In this document: positions 48,516-59,885 of the stretch, piece by piece
Layout of the letters: each line of letters starts with the position of its first letter
Numbering within the stretch: the first letter of the stretch is position 1
Assembly: GCA_028751875.1 (NCBI GenBank)
Contig: CM054140.1
Location: 57,803,326 to 57,867,325 of the forward strand
Length of the DNA stretch: 64,000 bases
From: Rapana venosa
Lineage: Eukaryota; Mollusca; Gastropoda; Neogastropoda; Muricidae
Reading direction: 5' to 3'
Notes under the pieces: model-generated
Told to the model about the DNA's origin: nothing
The model's input: the letters and a program-made list of their open reading frames with translations, nothing else
Database searches by the model: none
Made by a program: the position numbers and the translations under genes

Positions 48516-48649
48516 AGTCAGAATGGATACAATTCAAAATTATTTCTATCATTATCATGTCATAATTATAAAGCAACCGACATTCCCTATCTATATTGAG
48601 AAAAAATTCTGGTTTTGTGGCTTTTTTTATACTTTACAACGATTCTAAG

Positions 48650-48962
48650 AAGGCAACCCAGGATGTTCTGGGTTTGATTCCCAACCTTACCCTTTCCACT
48701 TTGATGAGAAAACCAAACAATGTCAAAGTCCCTCAGATGAGACCATAATCCAAGGTCCTGTGTGCAAATGAAAGCAGAACATCTTGCACGTATGCTAAAC
48801 ACCCATTACGCCTTTTGGACGAGGAGGCCATTCCATGCTGGTACAAATGGATGACAAAATTTATCATCCCCGCCCCCAAGTCAGAATGCAGCTACCTAAA
48901 TGATGGGGATAAATACAATCTCACCACTGGTAAACCTCGGAGCTCTAGCCAAGGAACAAAAA
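48650..48962 (+). mobile_element. SINE, two-hairpin tail family
   Basis: B-box GGGTTTGATTCCC, body AGATGAGACCATAATCCAAG and AGAACATCTTGC, tail AGTCAGAATGCAGCTACC, CACCACTGGTAAACCTC and GGAGCTCTAGCCAAGG. The A-box end is decayed. Confidence 0.78.
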
Positions 48963-49345
48963 AAACTATATAATAATGACCAATATTAATCAAAACAAAA
49001 TTGTGGTTATGTCTCGCAGTTCTAATCCATTCCAGAAAAAGACTCATGGTTTATTATTCGTCATTCTACTCGTTGCAAAATGCTGTTACTTTTTCGTGCA
49101 ACAAATCATCTTGGTTCAACTTTGATACAACTTGGTAACCTACAAAAACTGGGGCACACTGCGACATCAAAAGTGACCACCACCCAAGAGAAATCACTTT
49201 GTTGATTGTGATGAAATCTGGGTAGCCAGATATAACATTCTACTGTCCATTTCTGTACCACTGCTCGTTCTTTATCGCGCTCTGAATCAAATCTCCGAAA
49301 ACTTTTCAGGCAACTTCGCATTATTTGCCCTTTATGGTCTGAGCT
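48963..49345. other. Unassigned DNA
   Basis: A minus-strand frame near 49110-49370 contains SERDKERAVVQKW, faintly like a segment of EEF1E1, but it lacks splice boundaries. I do not call an exon. Confidence 0.4.
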
Positions 49346-49525
49346 ACCTACCTGTTCAAGGAGATTTTTCACCTGGAGTTACCCTCAGTGCTGAAGCCAC
49401 TCCCCCCAAAGTCCTCTGGATGAAACTATACACCAAGGCCCCGTGTGCAAACACACATCTTGCACACATTTTAAAACCAGTTCTGCCTTTCAATAGAGTA
49501 TGCTTTTTCCCACAAGGAACTGCCC
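49346..49525 (+). mobile_element. SINE body fragment
   Basis: GTTCAAGGAGATTTTTCACC, TGGATGAAACTATACACCAA and CCCCGTGTGCAAACACAC. Head and tail are missing. Confidence 0.75.
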
Positions 49526-51044
49526 TCCAGCATCCCATCCTATAATGCTGCCTAAGCACTACTGCAAGGGGTATCAACATCCACTAAATCAGACAATACA
49601 ATGCTCCCAAATCTTAAAAAAAGAGTCATGGCTTTAAGGATTATGTGGGTATGGGGTTTCTTTTTGGAAGATGGCATACTTTGTATAGCACTGCATGATA
49701 TATCCCTGAGATTATTTCGTACACACTGGATAAGAAGTTTGCATGTATGCTGCTTTTTTTTAGAACCTTGCCTTATAGCCAACCTTACTCCCAACTTCAG
49801 GATTTTTTTCTCCTTTATAAGTTTAACGGAGAAGGCAGGTTATGCTAAAACTTGTCACAGCTACTTTAACACACCATTTTAAACTCTAATGCCGTTTCAG
49901 TCTAAGACCTTGGCACCTAGCTCACATCAATAACTCACAGTTTTGGCCTGGGGCAGAAAAAGGAATGGATGACATTTAATGTTATCTGGTCAAGTTCGGT
50001 AACCGACATGAAGTGCTGGATGGCGGCGTGACTGTTCTGACACATTCCAGGCCTGTAGTTCCTGAAAGCAGTTAAGAAGTCATCAGTGACAGGGAAAATG
50101 CTCACAGCTCTACTAGCTTAAATCTGAATTTCAACTTATCGCTGAGGCAATATGTTTACACGATTCCAATTTTCTGAAATGAAATCTATTCACAATTACT
50201 ATCAAAAGATATATCACTTTCCTCTTTTGCTTTATTAGTTCAAATCTAAAATGAGTAAATGTCAATTAAGAAGTTAAATCGCAAGGATTTTTTAAAACAA
50301 ACATTTACATTCAATAACTTAACTCACTGCTGTCCAGATTGACCATGACTTGACTGATCCAACTTCAAACTGAAAAGACTGGATAAACCAAGACAGACCG
50401 CCAGTCTAAAATGAGTTAATCTTGTCAATTGTGAGCCCTCCAAAATCACAAGGATTTCTTAAAACTATGAACCATAATCATTATTTTCCCCTATTAATTC
50501 AAATTTTTATTTATTTGAAAACACTTTGAAACAAAAATTTGCATTTACTCCTTAAAGACCTAAAACGTTCATCTTTTACTTTCATACTCAAATACAACAA
50601 AGATTTCATACCTTTCTTCTCACTACAGCCATGCCACTCTTTTTTTTACTCCAGTTCATGATGGCGGCCACTGCACATGCGGCACTTGGTTCCAGTCCCA
50701 CAGCCCCTGAAAGCACCCGAGTCCCAATCAGTAACACAGAAAAATCTGTTGGTTTTCTTGGACAGACATGACAGTCACCTCACCATGTTACTTTCTTGGC
50801 TCAAATATCAATGATTTAATACTTTCAAACATAAAATTTGGAACCAGTACATAACATTACACTTTATCTTTTAACAATTACTTGAATGCAGTTTAAGTAG
50901 TGGTTGATGAATCTACAATTAATGTACACAATGATTATATAAAACACACACACAAAATTAGGGATACAACTTAGAAAAAAATGTGTAAATGGTTTGGTTA
51001 CAAATGAGATCAATTTTCTAACCTGGGTCTTGATCTGCTTCACA
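49526..51044. other. Unassigned DNA with two related exon-like segments
   Basis: On minus, CTTAACTGCTTTCAG then GAACTACAGGCCTGGAA (about 50068) and TCGGGTGCTTTCAG then GGGCTGTGGGACTGGAA (about 50708) look like related sequences after acceptor sites. The second ends in AGAAGAAAG then GTATGA, a good donor. No peptide family is recognised. Confidence 0.35.
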
Positions 51045-52420
51045 CAGGAAGGTTCATGGAACTTACAGCTGTGATGTCTCCCATCATTCAGGGACTGAGA
51101 TAGCGCTGGACCTGACTGAAGCCATTCTGGTGTGTTGACTTTGGTACAGGCGATGCTTCCCCTCATTCAGTGACTGGTGGCGCTGGACCTGACTGAAGTT
51201 GTTCTGGTGTACTGGCTTTGACACAGGCGATGCTTCCCAGCATTCTGATATTGATGGTGCTCGATTTACTGGAGTTCTTCTGGTGTAATGACCTTGGCAT
51301 TGTATAGGCGATGCTTCCCATCATTCACTCTTTGATGGTGCTAGATTTGACTGAAGTTGTTTTGGTGTGTTGACTTTGGCACAGGCGATGCTTCCCATCA
51401 TTCTGATATTGTTGGGTCTGGACCTAACTGGGGCTGTTCTGGTGTATTGACCTTGGCACTAAATTGGCGATGCTTCCCCTCATTCACACTTTGATGGTGC
51501 TAGATTTGACTGAAGCTGTTCTGGTGTGTTGACTTGGGCACAGGCGATGCTTCCCACCGTCCAGTATTTCATGGCACTGAACTTGACTGAAGCTATTCTG
51601 GTGTATGGCACAGACAACGCTTCCCATCATTCTACTATTGATGGTGCTGGACTTCGACTGGGGCTGTTGTAATTTGACTGCCAAGATGAGGCTTCCCATC
51701 ATTCTGTTTTCTTTATGGCACTGACTTGACTGAAGCTGTTCTGGTGTACTGGTTTTGACACAGGCGAGGCTTCCCTTCATTCAGATTTTGATGGCACTGA
51801 ACTTTGACTGAAGCTGTTCTGGTGTATTGACCTTAGCAATGCATTGGTGATGCTTCCCATCAATCAGTTTTTGATGGTGCTGGATTAGACTGGGGCTGTT
51901 GTGGTAATTTAAATTTAGACACAGGCCATGCTTCCCATCATTCAGTTATTGATGGCACTGGACTTGACTGAAGCTGTCTTGGTGTGCTGACTTTGGCACA
52001 GGCAATAGTCTCCCCATCATTCTGATATTGTTGGGTCTGGACCTGACTGGGGCTGTTATTGACCTTGGCACTAAATTGGCGGATGTTTCCAATCATTCAG
52101 TTTTTGACGGCACTGAACTTGACTGGGGCTGTTCTGGTAATTTAACTTCAGCATGGGTGATACTGCCCATCATTCAGTTTTTGATGGCACTGGAGTTGAC
52201 TGAAGATGTTCTGGTGTACTGACTTTGGCACAGGCGATGATTTCCACATGTCTTTGAAGGCGCTGGATCTGACTGGAGCCATTTTGTAGTAATGACTTTG
52301 GCACAGGTGATACATATTCATTTACTCATGGTGCTGGACTTTACTGGAACTGTTTTGGTGTAGACTTTGGCACAGGCGATTATTCCCGACATTCACTGAG
52401 TAAAGGCGCTGGAATTGAAG
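51045..52420. repeat. Tandem repeat, about 77-82-bp unit, about 17 copies
   Basis: GGCGATGCTTCCCATCATTC, (T)TTGATGGTGCTGGA and GACTGAAGCTGTTCTGGTGT recur throughout with frequent 1-5 base length changes, so no frame persists. The array decays toward 52400. Confidence 0.88.
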
Positions 52421-52544
52421 TATTCTCGCTTCTTTTGTACCTGTTTAAACACAAGCAAGTCCCAATTTTAGACTAGAAGAATTTTTTAAAAATCAGTGGC
52501 TATCAAAACAAGCCATAAATCTACATATGACATATAAATCAACC

Positions 52545-52735
52545 AGTTACCATAGCATAAAAGGTAGCACACTGGATTCTTGGTTGTTAGGTTGTGGGTC
52601 CAAATCCCATAAGTGGCATTTTGTATGTTTAAATCTAGCCAGCCCTGACCCAAAGCAAAATTTATGGGTCCAATGGGAAGACTGGGACCCAAAAGTTGAG
52701 CATCAAATACTTCACAGATGCATCATTAAGTTTTT
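52545..52735 (+). mobile_element. Degenerate tRNA-derived SINE
   Basis: ACCATAGCATAAAAGGTAGC with a B-box-like GGGTCCAAATCCC about 55 bases on, then a body unlike the two common families. Confidence 0.5.
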
Positions 52736-53475
52736 TTAAATCTTGACCAGCACTGTAGGTGCGTGTGTCTCTCCGGCCTGATTGACACCAGAGCATACTT
52801 TGAAAACAACTGAGTATATACCTGCCAAGGTTGGTTAACTCACCGCTTCATCACTATCAAGCATTATGCAGTTTGAAAAAAAATATTTAGCGGTTTCTGT
52901 TGCAGTGTTCTTTTCTACACTTCCAAACCCGAGACGGGCAGAAAAGAGCAACAAGATAAAAACACAAATGAAAACACAGATTCTACCAAACAGTACTGAA
53001 GCATTTTCAAACTGAACAGGCTTCAAGAAAACGACAGAAAAAAAGCAGCACAATCAAACAAACAAGGACACACATTCCAAACAGAAACTGACATACATAG
53101 TCACCAAACATGTAGACAAATACATCATATAAAGGCAGAGACTAGCTCAGGTAGTCAGGAGGATGACAAAATGAACAGTACCTGATTTTTCTTTCGTCAG
53201 ATGTCATGTCACAGCACCCAATGGTGGAATTCAGTGGCACTTTCTGGTCTTCATTAGTCCCTTGATGACGGATGGGTTGGTCGACAGTTTTCTCCAGGCT
53301 TGTCTGTCTTCTGCTTGATCGAGCTTGACGAGTTGACTCCCATGTGATCCACATGATTCACAGCCCCATGTGATCCACGTCATGACTAACCAGGATAGGA
53401 CCCATATGTAAGAAAGGGTGGGAAGGAAAAAGCTGAAGGAAATGTCTGGAGAATGTGAGGGGCTGGCAAAAACAA
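52736..53475. other. Unassigned DNA
   Basis: A minus-strand frame at 53142-53354 is basic and serine-rich, with a donor-like AAAATCAG then GTACTG. No family is recognised. A TCCACATGATTCACAGCCCC-type imperfect duplication lies near 53348 and 53375. Confidence 0.35.
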
Positions 53476-53870
53476 TCCCTCCTAACCAACGTCCTAAAGA
53501 TGCCAGTAGGTGACAAAGTCACACTCCCTCCTAACCAACGTCCCAAAGATGCCAGTAGGTGACAGTCACACTACCTCCTAACCAACGTCCCAAAGATGCC
53601 AGTAGGTGACAGTCACACTACCTCCTAACCAACGTCCCAAAGATGCCAGTAGGTGACACAGTCACACTCCCTCCTAACCAACGTCCCAAAGATGCCAGTA
53701 GGTGACAAAGTCACACTCCCTCCTAACCAACGTCCCAAAGATGCCAGTAGCTGACAAAGTCACACTACCTCCTAACCAACGTCCCAAAGATGCCAGTAGC
53801 TGACACAGTCACACTACCTCCTAACCAACGTCCCAAAGATGCCAGTAGGTGACATAGTCATCCATCGTAA
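53476..53870. repeat. Minisatellite, 45-48-bp unit with GTGAC palindrome
   Basis: CCTCCTAACCAACGTCCCAA, AGATGCCAGTAG and GTGACAAAGTCACACT recur about eight times. GTGAC-AAA-GTCAC is a perfect inverted repeat, and shorter units carry GTGAC-A-GTCAC. Most units conserve the arms; two carry CTGAC in place of GTGAC. Confidence 0.9.
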
Positions 53871-54519
53871 CCAACATCTGAAAGATAAAGTCACACTCAC
53901 TCATGACCACTGCCTCAAAAATGAAGTCCCAATCCCTCCTAACCACTGTCCCAAAGCCTTTGTAGGATATCGCAGTCACCGAGATTGCTCTCCCTTGATC
54001 TCTTGCACTAACTTTTTTTTGGTCCCTAGTTTAAATCTAATTTTTTCTCTAAGTTTAAATCTAATTTTGTGGCTAGTTTTTTTTTATCCTAGTTTTATTC
54101 CATCTAATTTTATGGCCATTTCTAACTCTATTCCCTATTCTATCATTTTTGTCTGAATTCTATTTTCTATTGTCTAATTTTATTCTATCTTTTAGCAAGG
54201 ATCAGGGATTGCAATCAGGAGAATTTGGTGCCCAGTGATAAAGGCAAATGACAGGGTAGTAGTTCAACGGCAAAGAACTGACACAAAACTTGACAAAAGT
54301 TGTCCTTTTCTGGACACGCTTCTGAACCAGCTGTTCAAGGCAGCATCTGCATGGCTGGGACTCTGAATTTCTACCTTTTGACATTGCATGGCAGTTTTCC
54401 TCTTCGTGAAGAAGTGTGATGGGTCAGGAAGACCCACTCTGGCAAATCCATCTAACCACCAGTGCTCTAGCTACTCGCAGGATCTGGAAGCATGGGAATA
54501 AGGCTTCGTGAACACAGAA
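53871..54519. other. Unassigned DNA with TCTAATTTT-type patches
   Basis: TTTAAATCTAATTTT and TCTAATTTTAT recur loosely at 54028-54180. No supported gene. Confidence 0.5.
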
Positions 54520-57115
54520 CTTTGGGGATAGCAGAATACCCCCATTCTGAAATCTAAGGTAAGTCTGGGGATAGCAGAATACCCCCATTCTGAAATGTAA
54601 GGCTGAAAACTCTGGGGATAGCAGAATACCCCCATTCTGAAATCTAAGGCTGAAAACTCTGGGGATAGCAGAATATCCCCATTCTGAAATCTAAGGTAAA
54701 AAACTCTGGGGATAACAGAATATCCCCATTCTGAAATCCAAGGCTGAAAACTGGGGATAGCAGAATATCCCCATTCTGACATCTAAGGTTGAAAACTATG
54801 GGGATAGCAGATTACCCACATTCTGAAATCTAAGGCTTAAAACTCTGGGGATAACAGAATACCCCCATTCTGAAATCTAAGGTAAGAAGTCTGGGGATAG
54901 CAGAATACCCCCATTCTGAAATCTAAGGTTGAAAAGTTTGGGGATAGCAGAATACCCCCATTCTGAAATCTAAGGCTAAAAACTCTGGGATAGCAGAATA
55001 CCCCCATTCTGAAATCTAAGGTTGAAAACTCTGGGGATAACAGAATATCCCCATTCTGAAATCCAAGGCTGAAAACTCTGGGGATAGCAGAATACCACCA
55101 TTCTGAAATCTAAGGTTGAAAACTCTGGGGATAGCAGAATACCCCCATTCTGAAATCTAAGGCTGAAAACTCTGGGGATAACAGAATATCCCCATTCTGA
55201 AATCTAAGGCTGAAAACTGAGGATAACAGAATACCCCCATTCTGAAATCTAAGGTTGAAAACTTTGGGGATAGCAGAATACCCCCATTCTGAAATCTAAG
55301 GCTTAAAACTCTGGGGATAACAGAATACCCCATTCTGAAATCTAAGGCTGAAAACTTTGGGGATAGCAGAATACCCCCGTTCTGAAATCTAAGGCTGAAA
55401 ACTGAGGATAGCAGAATACCCCCATTCTGAAATCTAAGGTGAGAAGTCTGGGGATAGAATACCCCCATTCTGAAATCTAAAGTTGAAAAGTTTGGGGATA
55501 GCAGAATACCCCCATTCTGAAATCTAAGGCTAAAAACTCTGGGATAGCAGAATACCCCCATTCTGAAATCTAAGGTTGAAAACTCTGGGGATAACAGAAT
55601 ATCCCCATTCTGAAATCCAAGGCTGAAAACTCTGGGGATAGCAGAATACCACCATTCTGAAATCTAAGGTTGAAAACTCTGGGGATAGCAGAATACCCCC
55701 ATTCTGAAATCTAAGGCTGAAAACTCTGGGGATAACAGAATATCCCCATTCTGAAATCTAAGGCTGAAAACTGAGGATAACAGAATACCCCCATTCTGAA
55801 ATCTAAGGTTGAAAACTTTGGGGATAGCAGAATACCCCCATTCTGAAATCTAAGGCTTAAAACTCTGGGGATAACAGAATACCCCATTCTGAAATCTAAG
55901 GCTGAAAACTTTGGGATAGCAGAATACCCCCGTTCTGAAATCTAAGGCTGAAAACTGAGGATAGCAGAATACCCCCATTCTGAAATCTAAGGTGAGAAGT
56001 CTGGGGATAGAATACCCCCATTCTGAAATCTAAAGTTGAAAAGTTTGGGGATAGCAGAATACCCCCATTCTGAAATCTAAGGCTAAAAACTCTGGGATAG
56101 CAGAATACCCCCATTCTGAAATCTAAGGTTGAAAACTCTGGGGATAACAGAATATCCCCATTCTGAAATCCAAGGCTGAAAACTCTGGGGATAGCAGAAT
56201 ACCCCCATTCTAAAATCTAAGGTTGAAAACTATGGGGATAGCAGAATACCCCCATTCTGAAATCTAAGATAAGAACTTTGGGGATAACAGAATACCCCCA
56301 TTCTGAAATCTAAGGCTGAAAACTCTGGGAATAACAGAATACTCCCATTCTGAAATCTAAGGCTGAAAACTCTGGGGATAGCAGAATACCCCCATTCTGA
56401 AATCTAAAGTTGAAAACTTTGGGGATAGCAGAATACCCCCATTCTGAAATCCAAGGCTGAAAACTGAGGATAGCAGAATACCCCCATTCTGAAATCTTAA
56501 GGTTGACTATACTGATAACTTTGGAGATAGCAGAATATCCCCATTCTGAAAACTACCCTCGAAAGTTCTGGGATTAGCAGAATATTCCCATTCTCAAAAT
56601 TACCCTCAAAAGCTCTGGGGATAGCAGAATACCCCCATTCTGAAATCTAAGGTTGAAAACTCTGGGGATAGCAGAATACCCCCATTATGAAATCTAAGGT
56701 TGAAAACTCCGGGGATTATAGAATATCCCCATTCTGAAATCTAAGGTCGAAAACTCTCGGGATAACAGAATACCCCCATTCTGAAATCTAAGGTCGAAAA
56801 CTCTGGGGATAGAATACCCCCATTCTGAAATCTTAAGGTTGACTATACTGATAACTTTGGGGATAGCAGAATATCCCCATTCTGAAATTTAAGGTCGACT
56901 ATACTAAGAACTATGGGGATAGCAGAATATCCCCATTCTGAAATCTAAGGTCGACTATACTGCAAACTTTGGGGATAGCAGAATATCCCCATTCTGAAAT
57001 CTAAGGTTGAAAAATCTGGGGATAGCAGAATACCCCCATTCTGAAATCTAAGGTCAACTATACTGAGAACTCTGGCCCGGGATAGCAGATTATCCCCATT
57101 CTGAAAACTAAGATC
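54520..57115. repeat. Minisatellite, 47-bp unit, about 55 copies
   Basis: Unit: GGGGATAGCAGAATACCCCC, ATTCTGAAATCTAAGGCTGA, AAACTCT. CAGAAT-ACCCCC-ATTCTG forms a 6-bp stem. A block of about 554 bp is repeated: its GGCTAAAAACTCTGGGATAG start occurs near 54973, 55527 and 56081. Because 47 is not a multiple of three, the minus-strand frames (RFQNGGILLS, DFRMGVFCYP) alternate frames of the same unit and are not evidence of a protein. Units near the right end gain GACTATACTG insertions. Confidence 0.95.
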
Positions 57116-57260
57116 CAGATTTCCTTCGTTCATCCCCTACCCTCTAACATCAGACCCAACCCAATACAGCCATTGGTGTCTCACATCACAGAGTTTGTGG
57201 CCAGAAGGTCCAAAGTTGATGGGAAATTTCTGATAAACAGAAAAGTCATAAAATCAATAT

Positions 57261-57265
57261 GAGAG

Positions 57266-57345
<80 letters not shown>

Positions 57346-57355
57346 CGTGCTTGCC

Positions 57356-57422
<67 letters not shown>

Positions 57423-57425
57423 GGA
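57261..57425. repeat. (GA)n microsatellite
   Basis: Two GA runs around a GCGTGCTTGCCTGT spacer. Confidence 0.95.
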
Positions 57426-57431
57426 AGGAGA

Positions 57432-57605
57432 GAGGAAGGGGGTAGGGTAGTCTAGTGGTTAGAGCTCACTGCCTGAGAGTAGCAGGGGCTGAGCACCCAC
57501 CCAGTGACCCATTCCAGGCGATTTCTTTTTTGCGGTCTCCACTTCCCCTTAAGTCATTGGGATAAGACTGTAAACCTAACACCTCTCGAACACGTTAAAC
57601 CCGTT
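57432..57605 (+). mobile_element. tRNA-derived SINE, partial
   Basis: GGTAGTCTAGTGGTTAGAGC head and a TTGGGATAAGACTGTAAACC body fragment. The B-box is unclear. It is truncated by the next element. Confidence 0.65.
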
Positions 57606-57611
57606 CCAACC

Positions 57612-57805
57612 TACGTTATAGCCAAGTGGTTAAGAGTGTTACACCCCCAAGTGGTTAAGACTGTTCGACGTCAATCCTATGGGTCCGTGAAGTCGTGGGT
57701 TCGAATCTCGGCGGCATCTGGTGAATTAAGGGTGGGGATTTTTACGATATCCCAGGTCACCAATGGTGAGCCTCAGAGCTCCCTCCAGACGAGGAACTCC
57801 CTCTC
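57612..57805 (+). mobile_element. tRNA-derived SINE, second family
   Basis: TATAGCCAAGTGGTTAAGAG (A-box) and GGGTTCGAATCTCGGCGGCA (B-box), then TCTGGTGAATTAAGGGTGGG and GGTCACCAATGGTGAGCCTC. A gap of about 30 bp with a repeated CCAAGTGGTTAAGA suggests an internal duplication in the head. The CGGCGGCATCTGGTG...AAGGGTGG signature is one I recall from gastropod SINEs. Confidence 0.7.
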
Positions 57806-57927
57806 TTCGAATTAGTGTGCGCGCGTACTGCAAGTGACTGCCTGCCTACCTACCAGCATCCATGCTAACTTCTCTACACACTTTCAAATATTCAAACAAT
57901 TATCTGCAAAAATGTGACCATACTCAC

Positions 57928-57985
57928 AATGAGGTTTTCGCTGAAGTCGCACGCCATCACCGCCATGACGATGGCATCTTCAGCC
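57928..57985 (-). CDS. Possible internal exon, unknown protein
   Basis: A 58-base segment on minus between CAAAACTTCTTGCAG and GTGAGTATGG, both good sites. One frame reads AEDAIVMAVMACDFSENLI, with GCG-rich codon use unlike the surrounding AT-rich DNA. I do not recognise the peptide, and no partner exon was found. Confidence 0.35.
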
Positions 57986-58504
57986 CTGCAAGAAGTTTTG
58001 TTGTTGTTGTTATATTCCTCTTGAGGGGAAGTCGTACTTTGGCTTCTGGCCGTGTGGTCTTTTGTCAAGTTTGCTGCCAGTCAAAGGTCAACACGAGGTT
58101 GGCGGGGTTCTTGAGATGGGTCCATAGTACACAAGGTGGCCTTCGGTTCTTTTGACTGCAGATCTATCGCGTGTGTCGTCTTTCTAGTGCGTTCCTGCGA
58201 ACGTAAAGTTTTCTGTTAGTTATGATTAGCATTTCATTCGAATTGGTGATTAGCACTACGAATTTTTGTTAAATAGCAACTCGTTTCTCTTCCCATTCAG
58301 TTCGTGCGCGTACGCATATGTGTGTGCTCTTGTAAGCTTTGTTTGCATGCTTGTGCTTTGTGCGCATGTCCGTGTATGTGCAAAGCTGTGTGTCGGGCAT
58401 GCGCGTACGTGAGCGTGTATGAAGTGTTTGCAATCATGAATATTTGTTTCGCTCTCATTTCGGTATTCTCTACGCGCCTTTAATATGCCGGAATTTATAC
58501 CAGT
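57986..58504. other. Unassigned DNA
   Basis: GC-richer than the average here. A GCGTACG/GTGCGCG-rich patch at 58300-58420 has many CpG. No supported gene. Confidence 0.4.
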
Positions 58505-58650
58505 GTTGTTCAATGGGTTACGGAAACACGAACATACCCAGCATACATCTCCGAAGTCGGAATATGGCTACCTTCACGTTGAGCAAAATAGTAACATACG
58601 CAAAATATCACCATTGGTGAACCTCGGAGCTCTAACCGAGGAACGGAAAA
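58505..58650 (+). mobile_element. SINE 3' part, two-hairpin tail family
   Basis: CAATGGGTTACGGAAACACG, AACATACCCAGCATACATCT, CCGAAGTCGGAATATGGCTA, TCACCATTGGTGAACCTCGG and AGCTCTAACCGAGG. CCTCGG-AGCTCTAA-CCGAGG pairs perfectly in this copy. Confidence 0.8.
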
Positions 58651-58882
58651 CGCATCCCCGCGTATTTTTATTGTAGAAAAAGATTATACCCATCGGCCAA
58701 GATATCCACACAAATGTCTCATCCAACTCATCGACAAGGTTACTGCCTAAGCCAAGAGGTACCTGAAGAGCATTCGTGAGTTTCCGCAACCTCACTAAAC
58801 GCTGGCATGGAAAACACCGCATTTTACTTGCATCTTTATTTTCTGCAGCCGTCATACGTGTTGGCAGGAGGAGAGGGGAAGA

Positions 58883-58885
<3 letters not shown>

Positions 58886-58915
<30 letters not shown>
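58886..58915. repeat. Poly-G run
   Basis: About 28 G bases, abutting a SINE start. Confidence 0.9.
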
Positions 58916-58924
58916 CAGGCGAGA

Positions 58925-59215
58925 TTGTGTGTAATCTTTCAGTAGCGGGTTCTCTTCGAGACACCCGTTCCAGAGGATTTTTCCCCTGTAATGATCAATA
59001 CCAACTTCACTCCCCGGAGAGTCTTTCGGATGAGGCTATAAAGCGAGGCACTGTGTGCGTTTGTATTCGCACCCAGTACCAGCGCACACACAAATCTTAC
59101 GCACACGTTAAAACACGTTCCGCCTTTCGGAAGAGGAGGCCATTTTATGCTTGAGTAGATGACAAGCACACATTCCCATCGTGGGAATGCGGCTATTTTT
59201 GGTCCCTTGCATTGC
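58925..59215 (+). mobile_element. SINE, diverged, head missing
   Basis: Body CCAGAGGATTTTTCCCCTGT, TTTCGGATGAGGCTATAAAG and CGCCTTTCGGAAGAGGAGGC, tail GTGGGAATGCGGCTATTTTT. An insertion in the GTGTGC region lengthens it. Confidence 0.75.
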
Positions 59216-59387
59216 AGGTTATAGTCTCATAAGACATGTACATCTCCATCAATACAACATGTTTCGTCTAATATCACTTAGAGTGAACAGACGTTAAATT
59301 GAAGACAACATGTTTCAATTCATGTGTATTATGCAAGCATGTTCGCATTGCGATTTTTTTTACACATCTCAAAGTATCAATTACGTT

Positions 59388-59485
59388 GCAGGAATGCGGC
59401 TATCTTGACGGCGAGCAAAAAGTCGAACAAATGCGCAACATCTCGCCATAGGTAAACCTGGAGCTCTGTCCGAGAAACGGGGGAA
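59388..59485 (+). mobile_element. SINE tail fragment, two-hairpin family
   Basis: GGAATGCGGCTATCTTGACG, ATCTCGCCATAGGTAAACC and GGAGCTCTGTCCGAG. Confidence 0.75.
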
Positions 59486-59604
59486 AAAATACCAGTCACA
59501 AGTTTAGAGGAATATCTGGACTGGTGTGCTAGAAAATCATGTAGGCATACATTGAATGGAAAATATTACTAACCGTTGTTTTGAACCAAACACCCGGCGT
59601 GCGG

Positions 59605-59618
59605 ACTACAATTTCCAG
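59605..59618 (+). promoter_or_regulatory. ZNF143/STAF-like site (tentative)
   Basis: ACTACAATTTCCAG differs by one base from ACTACAATTCCCAG, the core bound by ZNF143 in many animal promoters. It lies in a locally CpG-containing stretch (CCGGCGTGCGG just upstream). No transcript is anchored to it. Confidence 0.3.
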
Positions 59619-59794
59619 TTCAGTCGGAACTTGTCGGAAGAGGGCAAAGAAGACCAACTGGCCTTAACAAAATCTCAGCTGCAGAATGAATTGGTGCTCA
59701 CATCACTTGTGCCTTGTCGCCTGCGCACGTGAGATGTCAGGGGCGAGATAAATCACGAGCACACAATATACGTGCAACAGTTTGAGTCACGGAA

Positions 59795-59885
59795 GGAGGG
59801 GGGAGGGGGAAGGGGGCGGAGGGGGGAGGGGGGAGGGGGGGGAGGGGGGGGGGGGGGGAGGGGGGAGGCGGACGGGCAGAGGGGG
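59795..59885. repeat. GGGGGAGG-rich tract
   Basis: Runs of G separated by single A or GA; strong quadruplex potential on plus. Confidence 0.9.

Noticed and set aside
49106..49372. SERDKERAVVQKW as an upstream exon of the EEF1E1-like gene across the satellite
   Set aside because: The resemblance to the family's EEKAIVQQW is short, there are no convincing splice sites at compatible phase, and the intron would exceed 33 kb.
50640..50720. Zinc-knuckle-like CRMCSGRHH resembling a BEL/Pao retroelement motif
   Set aside because: Only nine residues match, a stop follows within ten codons, and no gag or protease sequence is nearby.
51005..51170. Zinc-finger-like peptide HHSCKFHEPSC with a donor site
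   Set aside because: It is the diverged last unit of the 80-bp repeat (compare DGKHRLC in other units), so the Cys/His spacing is fortuitous.
54471..57133. Minus-strand repeat proteins RFQNGGILLS / DFRMGVFCYP
   Set aside because: The 47-bp unit shifts frame at every copy. Both peptides are the same unit in different frames.
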